Shown here piece after piece: positions 34,774 to 44,043 of a stretch of DNA of 64,000 bases. The first letter of the stretch is position 1. Each line of letters begins with the position of its first letter. This DNA is from Chitinophaga oryziterrae (lineage in GTDB: Bacteria; Bacteroidota; Bacteroidia; Chitinophagales; Chitinophagaceae): positions 248,001 through 312,000 of the forward strand of contig NZ_WRXO01000009.1 in assembly GCF_009758125.1 (NCBI RefSeq), read 5' to 3'. The translations under genes and the position numbers were made by a program. A model generated the notes under the pieces. That model was not told the origin of the DNA. It saw only the letters and a list, made by a program, of their open reading frames with translations, and ran no database searches.

Positions 34774-34785
34774 AAGCCCGGGGAT
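34752..34785 (-). terminator. Terminator of the second SusCD operon
   Basis: A perfect 8-bp stem ATCCCCGG / CCGGGGAT (34759-34766 and 34778-34785) is followed on the minus strand by TTTCTTAAG. It lies 16 bases after the SusD stop and overlaps the 3' end of the convergent acetyltransferase gene. Confidence 0.7.
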
Positions 34786-34800
34786 AAGGAGAACAGTTAG

Positions 34801-36288
34801 TTAGTTATACCCCGGATTCTGATAATACAATCCCGGTTTAATCTGCATCTCCGACTGCGGGACCGGGTAGATAAATCCATTCTTATCCATCGTAATATTA
34901 TAGTTCAGTTGTAACCAGGGATTCATCACATCCAGGCAACGGCCTGTCCGTACAAGATCTCCCCAGTACTGTCCTTCCCATGCCAGCTCATGACGCCGCT
35001 CCCTTTCTATTGCCAAACGAAAATCAGATTGGGACAGGCCATCAACAGTACCTAAGCCGGCTCTGGCACGAATACGGTTTACAAGACCTGCCGCTTCTGC
35101 TGTAGGACCCGAGGTTTCATTCACCGCTTCAGCATACATCAGCATCACATCTTCGGAACGAAGCAGCGGGAAGTTAATTCCCCAGTCGGAGCTGCTCAGA
35201 ATGGCGGCAGCAGCAGTAGAATCGAGGTACTTTTTAAAGTAGTTCTTCTTAGTCTTCACACCTGCCTTATTCCTGTAGATAGTATCCAGGATCACGAACT
35301 CACGCTTATCCCCTGCTTCAAAACTACTGATCAGATCATTGGAAGGAGCACCCTGCATATAATAAGCGCCATAAGGAGTGATCTTTGTGTCCATGTCCAG
35401 CGGGATTACCTCTCCTGGTACAGGATTACCCAGGCCTTTACCACCGGAGAGATATTGTACTTCGAACAAATAGTACTTATTGTCGTTAGACGTTTTGAAG
35501 ATCTCCGCATAGGTAGGTGCAAACTTCCAGCCGTCCGCCAGGTTCTCTGCATTTAATACCTGCTTAAGTGTGCTGATCGCATTGCCGTAATTCTCTGTTT
35601 TCATCAGCGGATAACCGGCTGTATATAAATATGCTTTACCTAATAATCCCAGCGCTGCCCATTTGGTAGCACGCCCCTTGTCAACTCCTGTATAGGCATT
35701 TGGCAATAAGACAGCGGCTTCTGTCAGCTCTTTTATAATGAAACTATAGATAGTATCTGCACTTACACGAGGGTAGTTTAAAGACTCTGTGGAAGAAACA
35801 TTATGATCGATTAAAGGCACAGCGCCGAAAACCTTTACCAGTTCGAAGTAGGAAAGCGCCCGCAGGAATTTACATTCTCCTTTTAACCGGCTACGTTTTG
35901 TTGTATCTGTAAAAGAGATATTGTCTATTCTGTCCAGCACCTGGTTAGCGCGTTCAATCAACTCATAATCATTTGTCCAGGCGGTTTGCAAAGTTCCCAG
36001 GGCAGGCGTTAATTCAAAAGCAGAGATACTGAAGTAATCACGGGCAGCATCCTGTCTGTCTACATAGTAGTTGCTGGAACGACATTCAGATAAGTAGATA
36101 TTATTGATATCAGGGAATGTGAGCAGTTTATTATATACACCACTCACCGCCTGTACAATATCATTCTCAGTTTTGTAAAAACTACTTTCAGACTGGTTAG
36201 AGATTGGGACAGTATCTAAGAAATCCTTATTACAGGCAGCGAATATTGTAACAATTAATATCGCGGAAATTATATTGATCGTTTTCAT
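34801..36288 (-). CDS. SusD/RagB family outer-membrane lipoprotein
   Basis: A 495-residue SusD lid protein with lipobox Cys19 (IFAACNK). Marks are DFLDTVP, ECKFLRALSYFELVKVFGAVPLI (in short: FLRALSYFELV), RIRARAGL, AIERERRHELAWEGQYWGDLVR and the closing YQNPGYN. It follows its SusC by 11 bases and is the last gene of the operon that begins with the 39-residue membrane protein. Confidence 0.95.
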   Translation of the reverse strand: MKTINIISAILIVTIFAACNKDFLDTVPISNQSESSFYKTENDIVQAVSGVYNKLLTFPDINNIYLSECRSSNYYVDRQDAARDYFSISAFELTPALGTLQTAWTNDYELIERANQVLDRIDNISFTDTTKRSRLKGECKFLRALSYFELVKVFGAVPLIDHNVSSTESLNYPRVSADTIYSFIIKELTEAAVLLPNAYTGVDKGRATKWAALGLLGKAYLYTAGYPLMKTENYGNAISTLKQVLNAENLADGWKFAPTYAEIFKTSNDNKYYLFEVQYLSGGKGLGNPVPGEVIPLDMDTKITPYGAYYMQGAPSNDLISSFEAGDKREFVILDTIYRNKAGVKTKKNYFKKYLDSTAAAAILSSSDWGINFPLLRSEDVMLMYAEAVNETSGPTAEAAGLVNRIRARAGLGTVDGLSQSDFRLAIERERRHELAWEGQYWGDLVRTGRCLDVMNPWLQLNYNITMDKNGFIYPVPQSEMQIKPGLYYQNPGYN

Positions 36289-36299
36289 TGTTGTACTTT

Positions 36300-39200
36300 T
36301 TATAAACCGATGTTAATACCAATGCTATACGTGCGGGCAGTAGGATAACTGGACCAGTCAGCCAGGTAATCATACTGGAATGCTTCAGGAGAATATCCAC
36401 CCGTATACTTATCACTCATCCATAAATTATCTACGCTGAAATACACACGTGCCTGAACAATACCCTTTATCAGATTAGGTTTTAGCGTATAACCGGCTGT
36501 GAGATTTTTGATCTTGTAAAACGCACCGCTATATAACCAGCGGGTATCATATACACTGGCAGTTGTAGCATCTATACGGGGAGTTTTACCATCTCCCGGC
36601 TGACTGACAGAACGGAAACGGTTCACCCAAACCTGCTTGGCATTATAGTTCCCCAGGCCGGTAGTAGGACGGTCTATATTACGACCGAACATACTAAAGA
36701 TCTGGTTACCCCATTGCCCCTGGAATAACAGGGAAAGGTCAAATCTTTTATAGGCGAAACGGTTGGTCATTCCCCAGGTATAGTTAGGATCAGGATGACC
36801 TACTTCCGTCATGTCACTGGCATCTATTACACCATCCTTATTGACATCGCGATAGATAGGATCTCCAATGATAGTATTGGCCCTTTTAGGCGTGTTTTTC
36901 AACTGGGCATCTGAAGTGTATACACCGATAGCATCATAGAGTACATACGTGTATAATGGACGCCCTACCGCTATCTTCACCGTATTCTCCCAGCCGGTAT
37001 AGATCGGTGTATTATCGTTGTTCAGCTTCACCACCATGTTCTTGTTGTAAGAGACATTTAAAGACGTTTCCCAGGAGAAATTCTTACCTGTTACATTACG
37101 CGAGTTCAGATTTATCTCATATCCCCGGTTCTTTACGGAACCAATGTTTGCATTCTGTTTGGTGAATCCTGTAGTACGGGCAACAGGCACACTTAACAGG
37201 AGATCTTTGGTGAGTTTATTGTAATAATCAAACGAAACAGTGAAACGTTCTTTCAGGATAGTCGCATCGAAACCGATATCATTGGATGTTGTTTTTTCCC
37301 AGTGCAGGTTGTTATTGGTAATACTGGTAACAGAGAACCCGGTGGATTGCGCCTGCGTATCTCCAAATACATAGTTGGTAGTGGATACCAGTCCTACGGC
37401 AGGGTAATCACCTCCTATCCTGTCATTACCTGCTATTCCCCAGCTATATCTTATTTTAAAATCATTCACTACATGTTTAATACTTTGCATGAATGCCTCA
37501 TCACTGATCCTCCACCCTACTGAGGCTGCGGGAAAATAACCCCATTTGGAATCGGCACCAAAACGAGAAGAACCATCTCCCCTGAAACTTACCGACAACA
37601 GGTAGCGACTGTTATAATTATAATTAATACGACCAAAGAATGAACTTAATGTACGCCTGGATTCTGTAACATTACTGGCTGTCGGTGTAGAAGAACCAAG
37701 ATCGAACGTATACAGGTTATCGTTTGCAAACTGTTTATTTGTTTGTGTAGTATTGGCGGCATTATTGGATTCTGTAGAAGCGCCGAATACCGTATTGAAT
37801 TCATGTTTTTTAACGATACGATCGTAACTTAATAAAGACTGGAACAGGTAATACTGGTTACGGACCGTTTTGCGGGTAGCAGTACTCTGAGAACCTTCTA
37901 CCGCGGTCCTCCGGGCAGAAGTAACAGAAGTAGGCTGATAATATTTGTTATCGCTGCTATTGCTGTTCCAGGCGCCGGTAACATTCAATCGTAATCCTTT
38001 TGCAAGTGTGGCATTCAGATAGATTTGTGATAAAAGTTTTACCAGCTCCGTATTATTAAGCGTTTCTTCCATCACTGTTACAGGACTGATCTGGTCCGCT
38101 ACCCAGCGGTAAGCAGGTGTGCCTATTGAACCTGAATTCGCCCCTACCCCTTTTTCCTGTATGGGTGCTGTACCTGCAACGGAAGGACCAATACCACTTC
38201 TGCCGTCTATACCGGCCCCTTTTGTCCAGGAAATGGAAGGAGATAACTGCAAACCAACTTTTACAAAGTCGCTGAGTTTTACTTCCATATTAGAACGGAA
38301 AGTGTAACGTTTATAACCGGTATTCACAGCCAGTCCGTCCTGGTTGAGATATTCTCCGGATAAAAGATAATTGACGTTTTCATTACCGCCGGAAGCAGAG
38401 AGATTATACTTCTGCATGTTAGCAGGTTTGAAGAATGCATCCTGCCAGTCGACATAATCCAGACTATCCGTACCCATTGCCCAGTAAGGATCGTACATAA
38501 AAGTAGTGTTCGCCAGTGCATGTGTATTCGCTGTAGTACCACCCAGTTCTGTAGCACGGAAATTCATATCATCGGAAGCCTGGTAATTTTTACCAAGTGT
38601 ACGTCCTCTTGCTACCCAGGAAGAATCAATCAGGTCTTTTTTAAATTGAATCCATTCATTGGCACTCATCATCGGAACAAAACGTTCAGCCTCCTGTCTT
38701 GCAAAAGTTGCAGAGAAGTTGATACGTGCTTTACCCAATTTTCCTCTCTTCGTAGTGATCAACACCACACCATTGGAACCCCTTGCACCATAGATCGCCG
38801 CAGCAGAAGCATCTTTCAGTACATCTACAGACTGGATAGTGGCAGGATCTATATCTCCGAGGTCATCTACGGGTACACCGTCTACAATATATAAAGGGTC
38901 ATTGCTGCCGGAAACAGATGCAGCTCCACGTACTCTTATCTGCAAAGCAGCTCCCGGAGCACCGGTTACTGACTGTACCTGTACACCGGGCATCTGAGCT
39001 GCCAGCGCCTGATCTATACGTGTAATAGGCCGGTCTCTGATCTGACTTTCTCCTATAGATGATACAGCGCCTACCAGGTTCTTTTTCCGGGTAGTACCAT
39101 ATCCAATTACTACTACTTCGTTTAGCCCTTTATTGCTTTTACTGAGTTTTATAGATAGAGAAGCCGCGGCTTTCAACTCTTTGCTGTCATAGCCTACATA

Positions 39201-39443
39201 GGTTACTACCAATGTAGCTTCTTCAGGAACAGACAACACGAATTTCCCGTTCTGATCTGTAGTAACGCCTTTGTTACCGTTTTTCACGCGGATACTTACA
39301 CCTACCAATGGTGTATTGTCCTGGTCGTCGAATACTTGTCCCTGGATTTGAATATCGTTGGTGGATGGCAGAGGGATGGCAAAGACTGTCTGTCGAAGCA
39401 GCAATAGCATGCTGCAGCTCAAAATCATTAAAGATTTTTTCAT
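36300..39443 (-). CDS. SusC/RagA family TonB-linked outer-membrane receptor
   Basis: A full-length SusC protein of 1047 residues. Signal peptide 1-23; carboxypeptidase-like domain about 32-110 (IQGQVFDDQDNTPLVGVSIR); EVVVIGYG segment; plug with QALAAQMPGVQVQSV, LQIRVRGAASV, YIVDGVPVDD, VDVLKDASAAAIYGARGSN; barrel to the end (SIGINIGL). It imports oligosaccharides for the second PUL with the SusD encoded 11 bases downstream. A 39-residue membrane protein gene lies 24 bases upstream, and a promoter with repeats shared with the GH31-GH2-esterase operon precedes that. Confidence 0.95.
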   Translation of the reverse strand: MKKSLMILSCSMLLLLRQTVFAIPLPSTNDIQIQGQVFDDQDNTPLVGVSIRVKNGNKGVTTDQNGKFVLSVPEEATLVVTYVGYDSKELKAAASLSIKLSKSNKGLNEVVVIGYGTTRKKNLVGAVSSIGESQIRDRPITRIDQALAAQMPGVQVQSVTGAPGAALQIRVRGAASVSGSNDPLYIVDGVPVDDLGDIDPATIQSVDVLKDASAAAIYGARGSNGVVLITTKRGKLGKARINFSATFARQEAERFVPMMSANEWIQFKKDLIDSSWVARGRTLGKNYQASDDMNFRATELGGTTANTHALANTTFMYDPYWAMGTDSLDYVDWQDAFFKPANMQKYNLSASGGNENVNYLLSGEYLNQDGLAVNTGYKRYTFRSNMEVKLSDFVKVGLQLSPSISWTKGAGIDGRSGIGPSVAGTAPIQEKGVGANSGSIGTPAYRWVADQISPVTVMEETLNNTELVKLLSQIYLNATLAKGLRLNVTGAWNSNSSDNKYYQPTSVTSARRTAVEGSQSTATRKTVRNQYYLFQSLLSYDRIVKKHEFNTVFGASTESNNAANTTQTNKQFANDNLYTFDLGSSTPTASNVTESRRTLSSFFGRINYNYNSRYLLSVSFRGDGSSRFGADSKWGYFPAASVGWRISDEAFMQSIKHVVNDFKIRYSWGIAGNDRIGGDYPAVGLVSTTNYVFGDTQAQSTGFSVTSITNNNLHWEKTTSNDIGFDATILKERFTVSFDYYNKLTKDLLLSVPVARTTGFTKQNANIGSVKNRGYEINLNSRNVTGKNFSWETSLNVSYNKNMVVKLNNDNTPIYTGWENTVKIAVGRPLYTYVLYDAIGVYTSDAQLKNTPKRANTIIGDPIYRDVNKDGVIDASDMTEVGHPDPNYTWGMTNRFAYKRFDLSLLFQGQWGNQIFSMFGRNIDRPTTGLGNYNAKQVWVNRFRSVSQPGDGKTPRIDATTASVYDTRWLYSGAFYKIKNLTAGYTLKPNLIKGIVQARVYFSVDNLWMSDKYTGGYSPEAFQYDYLADWSSYPTARTYSIGINIGL

Positions 39444-39467
39444 AACGCTGATATTTTATGGAATGAA

Positions 39468-39587
39468 TTAGTTCAGTAAAAACAAGTAGGTCAATAATGC
39501 ACAAATAAAAATTACAAGGATGATCAATAATCGTTCTATCCTTTTTAACCGCGAAATACGTTGTTGGTGATCATAATGCTGTTCCAT
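39468..39587 (-). CDS. 39-residue single-span membrane protein heading the SusCD operon
   Basis: An ATG at 39587 opens a 39-codon frame ending TAA at 39468-39470. The product has a hydrophilic, basic N-terminus (MEQHYDHQQRISRLKRIER) followed by one hydrophobic helix rich in Leu and Ile (about 20-38) and ends LLN. This is a plausible small inner-membrane protein with its N-terminus in the cytoplasm by the positive-inside rule. It sits between the promoter/operator at 39615-39675 and the SusC gene, so it would be the first gene of that transcript. No family is recognised. The alternative is a chance frame in a 5' leader. Confidence 0.55.
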   Translation of the reverse strand: MEQHYDHQQRISRLKRIERLLIILVIFICALLTYLFLLN

Positions 39588-39614
39588 TGAAATTTTGTCC
39601 CTGATTAATAACAG

Positions 39615-39675
39615 CTAAGTTAATTTTGAACGTCCCATCAGACAATGGAAGATCATACTATTACATGGAAAAATG
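39615..39675 (-). promoter_or_regulatory. Promoter and direct-repeat operator of the second SusCD operon
   Basis: On the minus strand, -7 TAACTTAG (plus 39615-39622), a 20-base spacer and -33 TTG (39643-39645). Just beyond lie direct repeats TGGAA (39646) and TGGAAAAATG (39666), 20 bp apart (plus-strand reading). Without gaps, 27 of 39 positions from 39642 match the region from 46372 before the GH31 operon. Proposed binding site of HTCS 2. The rest of the 39588-39680 gap holds nothing else. Confidence 0.62.
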
Positions 39676-39680
39676 TACAA

Positions 39681-41195
39681 TTACTTATCTGTTTTGAAGG
39701 GAGATGCAGGCAGGCCCTCTTTGTTATATAAATTAACAGGAGGATTGGAAGCCCAGCCATAACGGACGATCGTTGGTTGTTTGATCTTATCACTGGATAC
39801 AAGGATAGTATTGCCTTCAATTATTGCATTCGCCCAAACGAATTGTTTGTCATCTCCGGCAATGGCAAAGCCGGTCAGTATACTATCCCTGCTTTGTAAA
39901 TTATTTTCATTGAAATACAGACGGACCTTATTGCCCTCTATTTTCATTTTCTGATAAACAGGACCGCTGTAAGCTATTTTCTCTCCATACACTAAAGCCA
40001 ATGCCTGCAGGGATAATCTCAATCCGATAGCCTGTTTGTTTTTAGGATGGATATCTTCGGGTTTATCCGGATTGGCATTATCGATAGCGACGACCATTCC
40101 TGTATGCGGTATACGCAGGTTTTCCAACTGCGCCTGCCTGATTAATACGGTCCCCTTTTCGCTGACAGGTAATAAATCCGGTTTGCCATAGTTGGCCAGT
40201 TGTACATACAAAAAGGGGAAATCTCCTTGTTTCCAGTCTTTACGCCAGTTCGCAATCAGCGTTTCCATTAATGAACGGTAGATTTCAGGTTTGCTGGTAT
40301 TGGATTCTCCCTGGTACCAGATAGCTCCTTTGATAGTGTAAGGGATCAATGGTGCTACCATTCCATTGTATAACACAGCAGGATTATGCTGATCTTTTTC
40401 AGGATCAGGGTTCTTAGGTTCCCGGGGCTGGTCCTTTCCGGCGGCCTTGGCTTCGGCTGCTGCAATCTTCCATTTAGCCAGCGCTTCCCCGTACTTTTTA
40501 CGAGCGGTGATGCTGGTATCGTAAATGGCTTTTTTACGGGCATAATCATCCAGCAATGCAGGGAATGACTTTAATTCCTTACGGCTGATCCAGGCTTCTG
40601 CGGTGCTGGCTCCATAAGCAGTTGTGATTAATCCTATTGGTACTTTTAGTTTTTGTTGTAAGTCGCGGGCAAAGAAATAAGCGGCAGCAGAGAAATGTTT
40701 TACGGTAGCAGGTGTACAGACTTCCCACATACCGGCTACATCTTTTTGTATCGTATCTGTGGGCGTATAGGCAGCATCAAATACGCGGATCTGCGGGTAA
40801 TTGGCAGCAGCTACTTCTTCTGCTTCGTGGTATACGCCACACCAGTATCTATCTTCTCTGGCTACTGTCATATCCATGTTAGACTGGCCGGAACAAAGCC
40901 ATACTTCTCCCAGCCATATGTCTGTAAGTTGTATAGTGTTTAATACTATCTCATAAGGCCCCCCTGCTTTAGTAGTAGCTAAAGATGATTCCCAGCGTCC
41001 ATCTTTGCCGGCGGTAACACTGAGCGTATGTTTTGACCAACTGGCTTTAATTGTAACACGCTCTCCGGGATCTGCCCATCCCCATATCTTTATCTTTGTA
41101 TTTTGTTGTAACACCATGTGATCGCCGATCACTGAAGGCAAATGAACTGCTGCAAAAGCATTTGCTGTTAATAGTAATAAAAAGAGAATTTTCAT
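39681..41195 (-). CDS. SGNH-type sialate O-acetylesterase family carbohydrate esterase
   Basis: A 504-residue secreted esterase with a signal peptide to about residue 16 (AFAAV). An N-terminal beta domain (LPSVIGDHMVLQQ, IWGWADPGE) is followed by the SGNH/SASA catalytic domain with nucleophile Ser105 in CSGQSNMDM, GAIWYQGESNT (oxyanion Gly/Asn region) and a C-terminal Asp/His pair expected in NPDKPEDIHPKNK. The family removes O-acetyl groups from sialic acid or plant glycans such as xylan and pectin. Last gene of the GH31-GH2-esterase operon, 6 bases after GH2. In a PUL with no sialidase, a plant acetyl-glycan is more likely. Confidence 0.88.
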   Translation of the reverse strand: MKILFLLLLTANAFAAVHLPSVIGDHMVLQQNTKIKIWGWADPGERVTIKASWSKHTLSVTAGKDGRWESSLATTKAGGPYEIVLNTIQLTDIWLGEVWLCSGQSNMDMTVAREDRYWCGVYHEAEEVAAANYPQIRVFDAAYTPTDTIQKDVAGMWEVCTPATVKHFSAAAYFFARDLQQKLKVPIGLITTAYGASTAEAWISRKELKSFPALLDDYARKKAIYDTSITARKKYGEALAKWKIAAAEAKAAGKDQPREPKNPDPEKDQHNPAVLYNGMVAPLIPYTIKGAIWYQGESNTSKPEIYRSLMETLIANWRKDWKQGDFPFLYVQLANYGKPDLLPVSEKGTVLIRQAQLENLRIPHTGMVVAIDNANPDKPEDIHPKNKQAIGLRLSLQALALVYGEKIAYSGPVYQKMKIEGNKVRLYFNENNLQSRDSILTGFAIAGDDKQFVWANAIIEGNTILVSSDKIKQPTIVRYGWASNPPVNLYNKEGLPASPFKTDK

Positions 41196-41201
41196 GCGGA
41201 A

Positions 41202-44042
41202 TTATTTCTTGGGTTTTAATTCATCCGGACTATCCTTCGTATACATATTTATCCCCTTGACAGCCCCTGGTATAAACAATGCCTGCACTGTTTCCAATGG
41301 CACTTTCTCCGAAGGATTAAACGCAGATGATCTCATGTACTTCAACAGGCTATAACGCAACTGCTGTGCAACGATCCTGTGTGAAAGATCATTGGTCAGA
41401 TCAAGGCTGGTGATCATCAACCGCCCCTTCCCTACTTTCACTTCCATCAGCATAGACAATCGCCGGTTCAGGAACCAGGTATCAATGTTTTGCAACAAAG
41501 GTTTAACAGCAGCAGGGAATGTTTCAATATTCATCACCTGTGCAGCATTCACCAACTCCCACCACTGATAATTACTATGATCTTCTGTAGGGAAACTATT
41601 AAAAACAGGATATGCAGGATCACATACAAAACCAAGTGTATGTGGCGGGCGCATCTTAAACCAGGACGTATTCCAGAATACCGGCGTAAAAGACTGGATC
41701 ACCTCTTTACCCTGCTGTACTTTTCCTGCTGCCAGCAATAACACCTTCCCACCTGCCTGTAATTGCTGCTGTGCTGAAACATCCAGCGTGTCACAGATAT
41801 AAATGCCCGTGGTATCAGGAGATACTGCAGGATATACCCATAACGGCCAGTCATTATGAATACTATCCAAAGTAACTTCCAATTGCAATGCAGTAGCTTC
41901 ATGAATACCCGACAAAGGCACCTCTATTTTACCCAATGAAATATTCTCTCCCAAAGCAACATCCCTTGCAGGTAATACACCATTGGCGATCACCTCTCCC
42001 TGCTTGTTTCTGATATGCCACTCCGGCCTCACCTGCTGTAAAGGCGCCTGCCCGAAATGCGTGACCACTACATCTGCATGTAATGTGTCCGTATTACTGT
42101 ACACCATTTCAGACATCTTAGCCAGCAACACCGTAGGCGCGCAAAACCGTCTGAATTCAGCGGCTGTTACATATCCCTTCTCATCCCAGAAAGGATCCAG
42201 CATACCTACCAGGGCTGTACCCTGACCAGGATAATCATTCAATGATAATAACTGAAATCCTGCAAGTCCGGGAGTACGCAATGATGCTTCTATCTCTGCT
42301 TTATAACAAAGCACCTGTAATTTACCGGAAGCCATCAGAAAATCATCTGCCTGTTTACCCATATGATGGTCTTCCAGGTTTTCTTTAAACAGTTCGAAGT
42401 TCTTAGCCCGGAAAACGCCACTGTATTTGTTGATCTCTTTAAAATCGGGGAATACGCACCACTGTCCCATTTCATGTGTTACATAAGGGACCTGCTGCTC
42501 TTTGATCTTATCATAATAATCGAAAACAGTACCCGGCAGATGCGACCAGCGCAATCCTCTAGGTCCGGATTTCACCATGTAATCATTCTCCGGGACCAAA
42601 GGCCAGCTCATCCCCACAGAGGCACCGGTATACAAACGCCGTGGATCTTTCGCCTTCCAGTAATTGACAAATTTGCCGAGATAAGCCGCCTGTTTACTTC
42701 CACGGGGTTCATTGCCATAAGCCATCATACAAAAAGAAGCATGATTACCGTAAGATGTTACCACGCGATTTGTTTCATCATAGATATACTGATCTACTGG
42801 CAATCCATCTCCCAGGGAAGTGCCGTGATTAGCCCAACTGGGACCTTCCGCCTGTAAATAAAAGCCGGTTTTATCTGCTGCACTGAAAGCAGCTTCCGGT
42901 GGACACCAGGAATGGAAACGCATATGATTTAATCCGTAAGACTTTGCAATATTAAAAATGCGCAGCCATTCCTTTTCTTCCATAGGCGGATAACCGGTAA
43001 GCGGAAATACACAGTTCTCTACAGTACCTCTTAAAAAGACAGGATGCCCGTTTAACACAAAACGTTTTCCATCCGCTTTGAATTCACGCATCCCGAACTG
43101 AATGATCTTTTCATCCTTTTCACCATGCTCCGGTACAACCGTTACTGTTAGCTGATACAAAGCAGGATCAAACTCATCCCATAACTGAATGTGCTGCCCC
43201 ATCGGGTAATTGATCTCTATCAGCCCCGTATCTTTAAAGGCTGTTTCCAGCAGCGCTACATCCTGTATTGTGCCACTGTTAAAGCTATGCGCTTTGAGTT
43301 TTATTTTTCCTGCACGAACAGCCCCTTTAATGCTCACGCTAACCCGTGCCGACTTATGCGCTAAATCAGGATATACCTGCACATCTTCCAGCCATGTCAC
43401 AGCACCTGCGCTTAATTGTATTTTTCCTGCTATCCCATTCCAGTTACCCTGCGTATGATCTGTAAGACTATGAGAATCCTGCCCTACATTGATCTCTTTT
43501 ATCCTGTTATCGACTCTTACAGAAATAACATGTTTACCCGGAGTCAATAAAGCAGAGAGGTCATATACATGTGCCGTTGTTAAACTGTTCTGTTTACCTG
43601 CAGGCTTATCATCTATCCATACAGTCGTTTCCCAGTGAGGTTTTTCCAATGTAAGCAGTATATGCTTTTGCTGCCAGGTAACAGGGATATTTACCTCCTG
43701 CTGATACCATGCGGCCCCAACATAATATTTCAGCGGTGTTAACCAGAAAGGGAATTTAAGATTACCCGGCTGACGATATTTCGCCATCTCCGGATTAAAA
43801 TACCAGGAGCTGTCATAGATACTGCCGGTCCAGCGTGTATTGATCGTAACATCATTTCCTTTCCCGTTCTCTGTCATAGAACCCGGCAGGTGAACACTAC
43901 CGGGTAATGGCTGTAAGTACCATTTTTCAGAGATACCCACATCTGCAGGATCTTCCTTAAAATGCCAGCTACCTTGCAGGGAAAGTGTATCACCTGCATA
44001 AGTTTTTATAGTGAGTAAGAGGAATACCAGTAATTTCTTCAT
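41202..44042 (-). CDS. Glycoside hydrolase family 2 enzyme
   Basis: A 946-residue secreted enzyme (signal peptide 1-16, TYAG). Order: N-terminal sugar-binding jelly roll (about 20-215, WYQQEVNIP, WETTVWIDDKPAG), an immunoglobulin-like domain (about 217-325), and the TIM barrel from GKRFVLNGHPVFLRGT. Likely acid/base Glu445 in MAYGNEPRG and nucleophile Glu524 in YVTHEMGQWC, then extra C-terminal domains. The set resembles beta-galactosidase/beta-glucuronidase relatives, but the NEPRG form is not the classic NE-SE pattern, so the sugar cannot be named. It is co-transcribed with GH31 (1 base upstream) and the esterase. Confidence 0.88.
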   Translation of the reverse strand: MKKLLVFLLLTIKTYAGDTLSLQGSWHFKEDPADVGISEKWYLQPLPGSVHLPGSMTENGKGNDVTINTRWTGSIYDSSWYFNPEMAKYRQPGNLKFPFWLTPLKYYVGAAWYQQEVNIPVTWQQKHILLTLEKPHWETTVWIDDKPAGKQNSLTTAHVYDLSALLTPGKHVISVRVDNRIKEINVGQDSHSLTDHTQGNWNGIAGKIQLSAGAVTWLEDVQVYPDLAHKSARVSVSIKGAVRAGKIKLKAHSFNSGTIQDVALLETAFKDTGLIEINYPMGQHIQLWDEFDPALYQLTVTVVPEHGEKDEKIIQFGMREFKADGKRFVLNGHPVFLRGTVENCVFPLTGYPPMEEKEWLRIFNIAKSYGLNHMRFHSWCPPEAAFSAADKTGFYLQAEGPSWANHGTSLGDGLPVDQYIYDETNRVVTSYGNHASFCMMAYGNEPRGSKQAAYLGKFVNYWKAKDPRRLYTGASVGMSWPLVPENDYMVKSGPRGLRWSHLPGTVFDYYDKIKEQQVPYVTHEMGQWCVFPDFKEINKYSGVFRAKNFELFKENLEDHHMGKQADDFLMASGKLQVLCYKAEIEASLRTPGLAGFQLLSLNDYPGQGTALVGMLDPFWDEKGYVTAAEFRRFCAPTVLLAKMSEMVYSNTDTLHADVVVTHFGQAPLQQVRPEWHIRNKQGEVIANGVLPARDVALGENISLGKIEVPLSGIHEATALQLEVTLDSIHNDWPLWVYPAVSPDTTGIYICDTLDVSAQQQLQAGGKVLLLAAGKVQQGKEVIQSFTPVFWNTSWFKMRPPHTLGFVCDPAYPVFNSFPTEDHSNYQWWELVNAAQVMNIETFPAAVKPLLQNIDTWFLNRRLSMLMEVKVGKGRLMITSLDLTNDLSHRIVAQQLRYSLLKYMRSSAFNPSEKVPLETVQALFIPGAVKGINMYTKDSPDELKPKK

Positions 44043-44043
44043 G

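Noticed and set aside
34786-34800. Terminator of the acetyltransferase gene on the plus strand
   Set aside because: The hairpin at 34759-34785 has no T-run on the plus strand; the T-run is on the minus side, so it is assigned to the SusCD operon.
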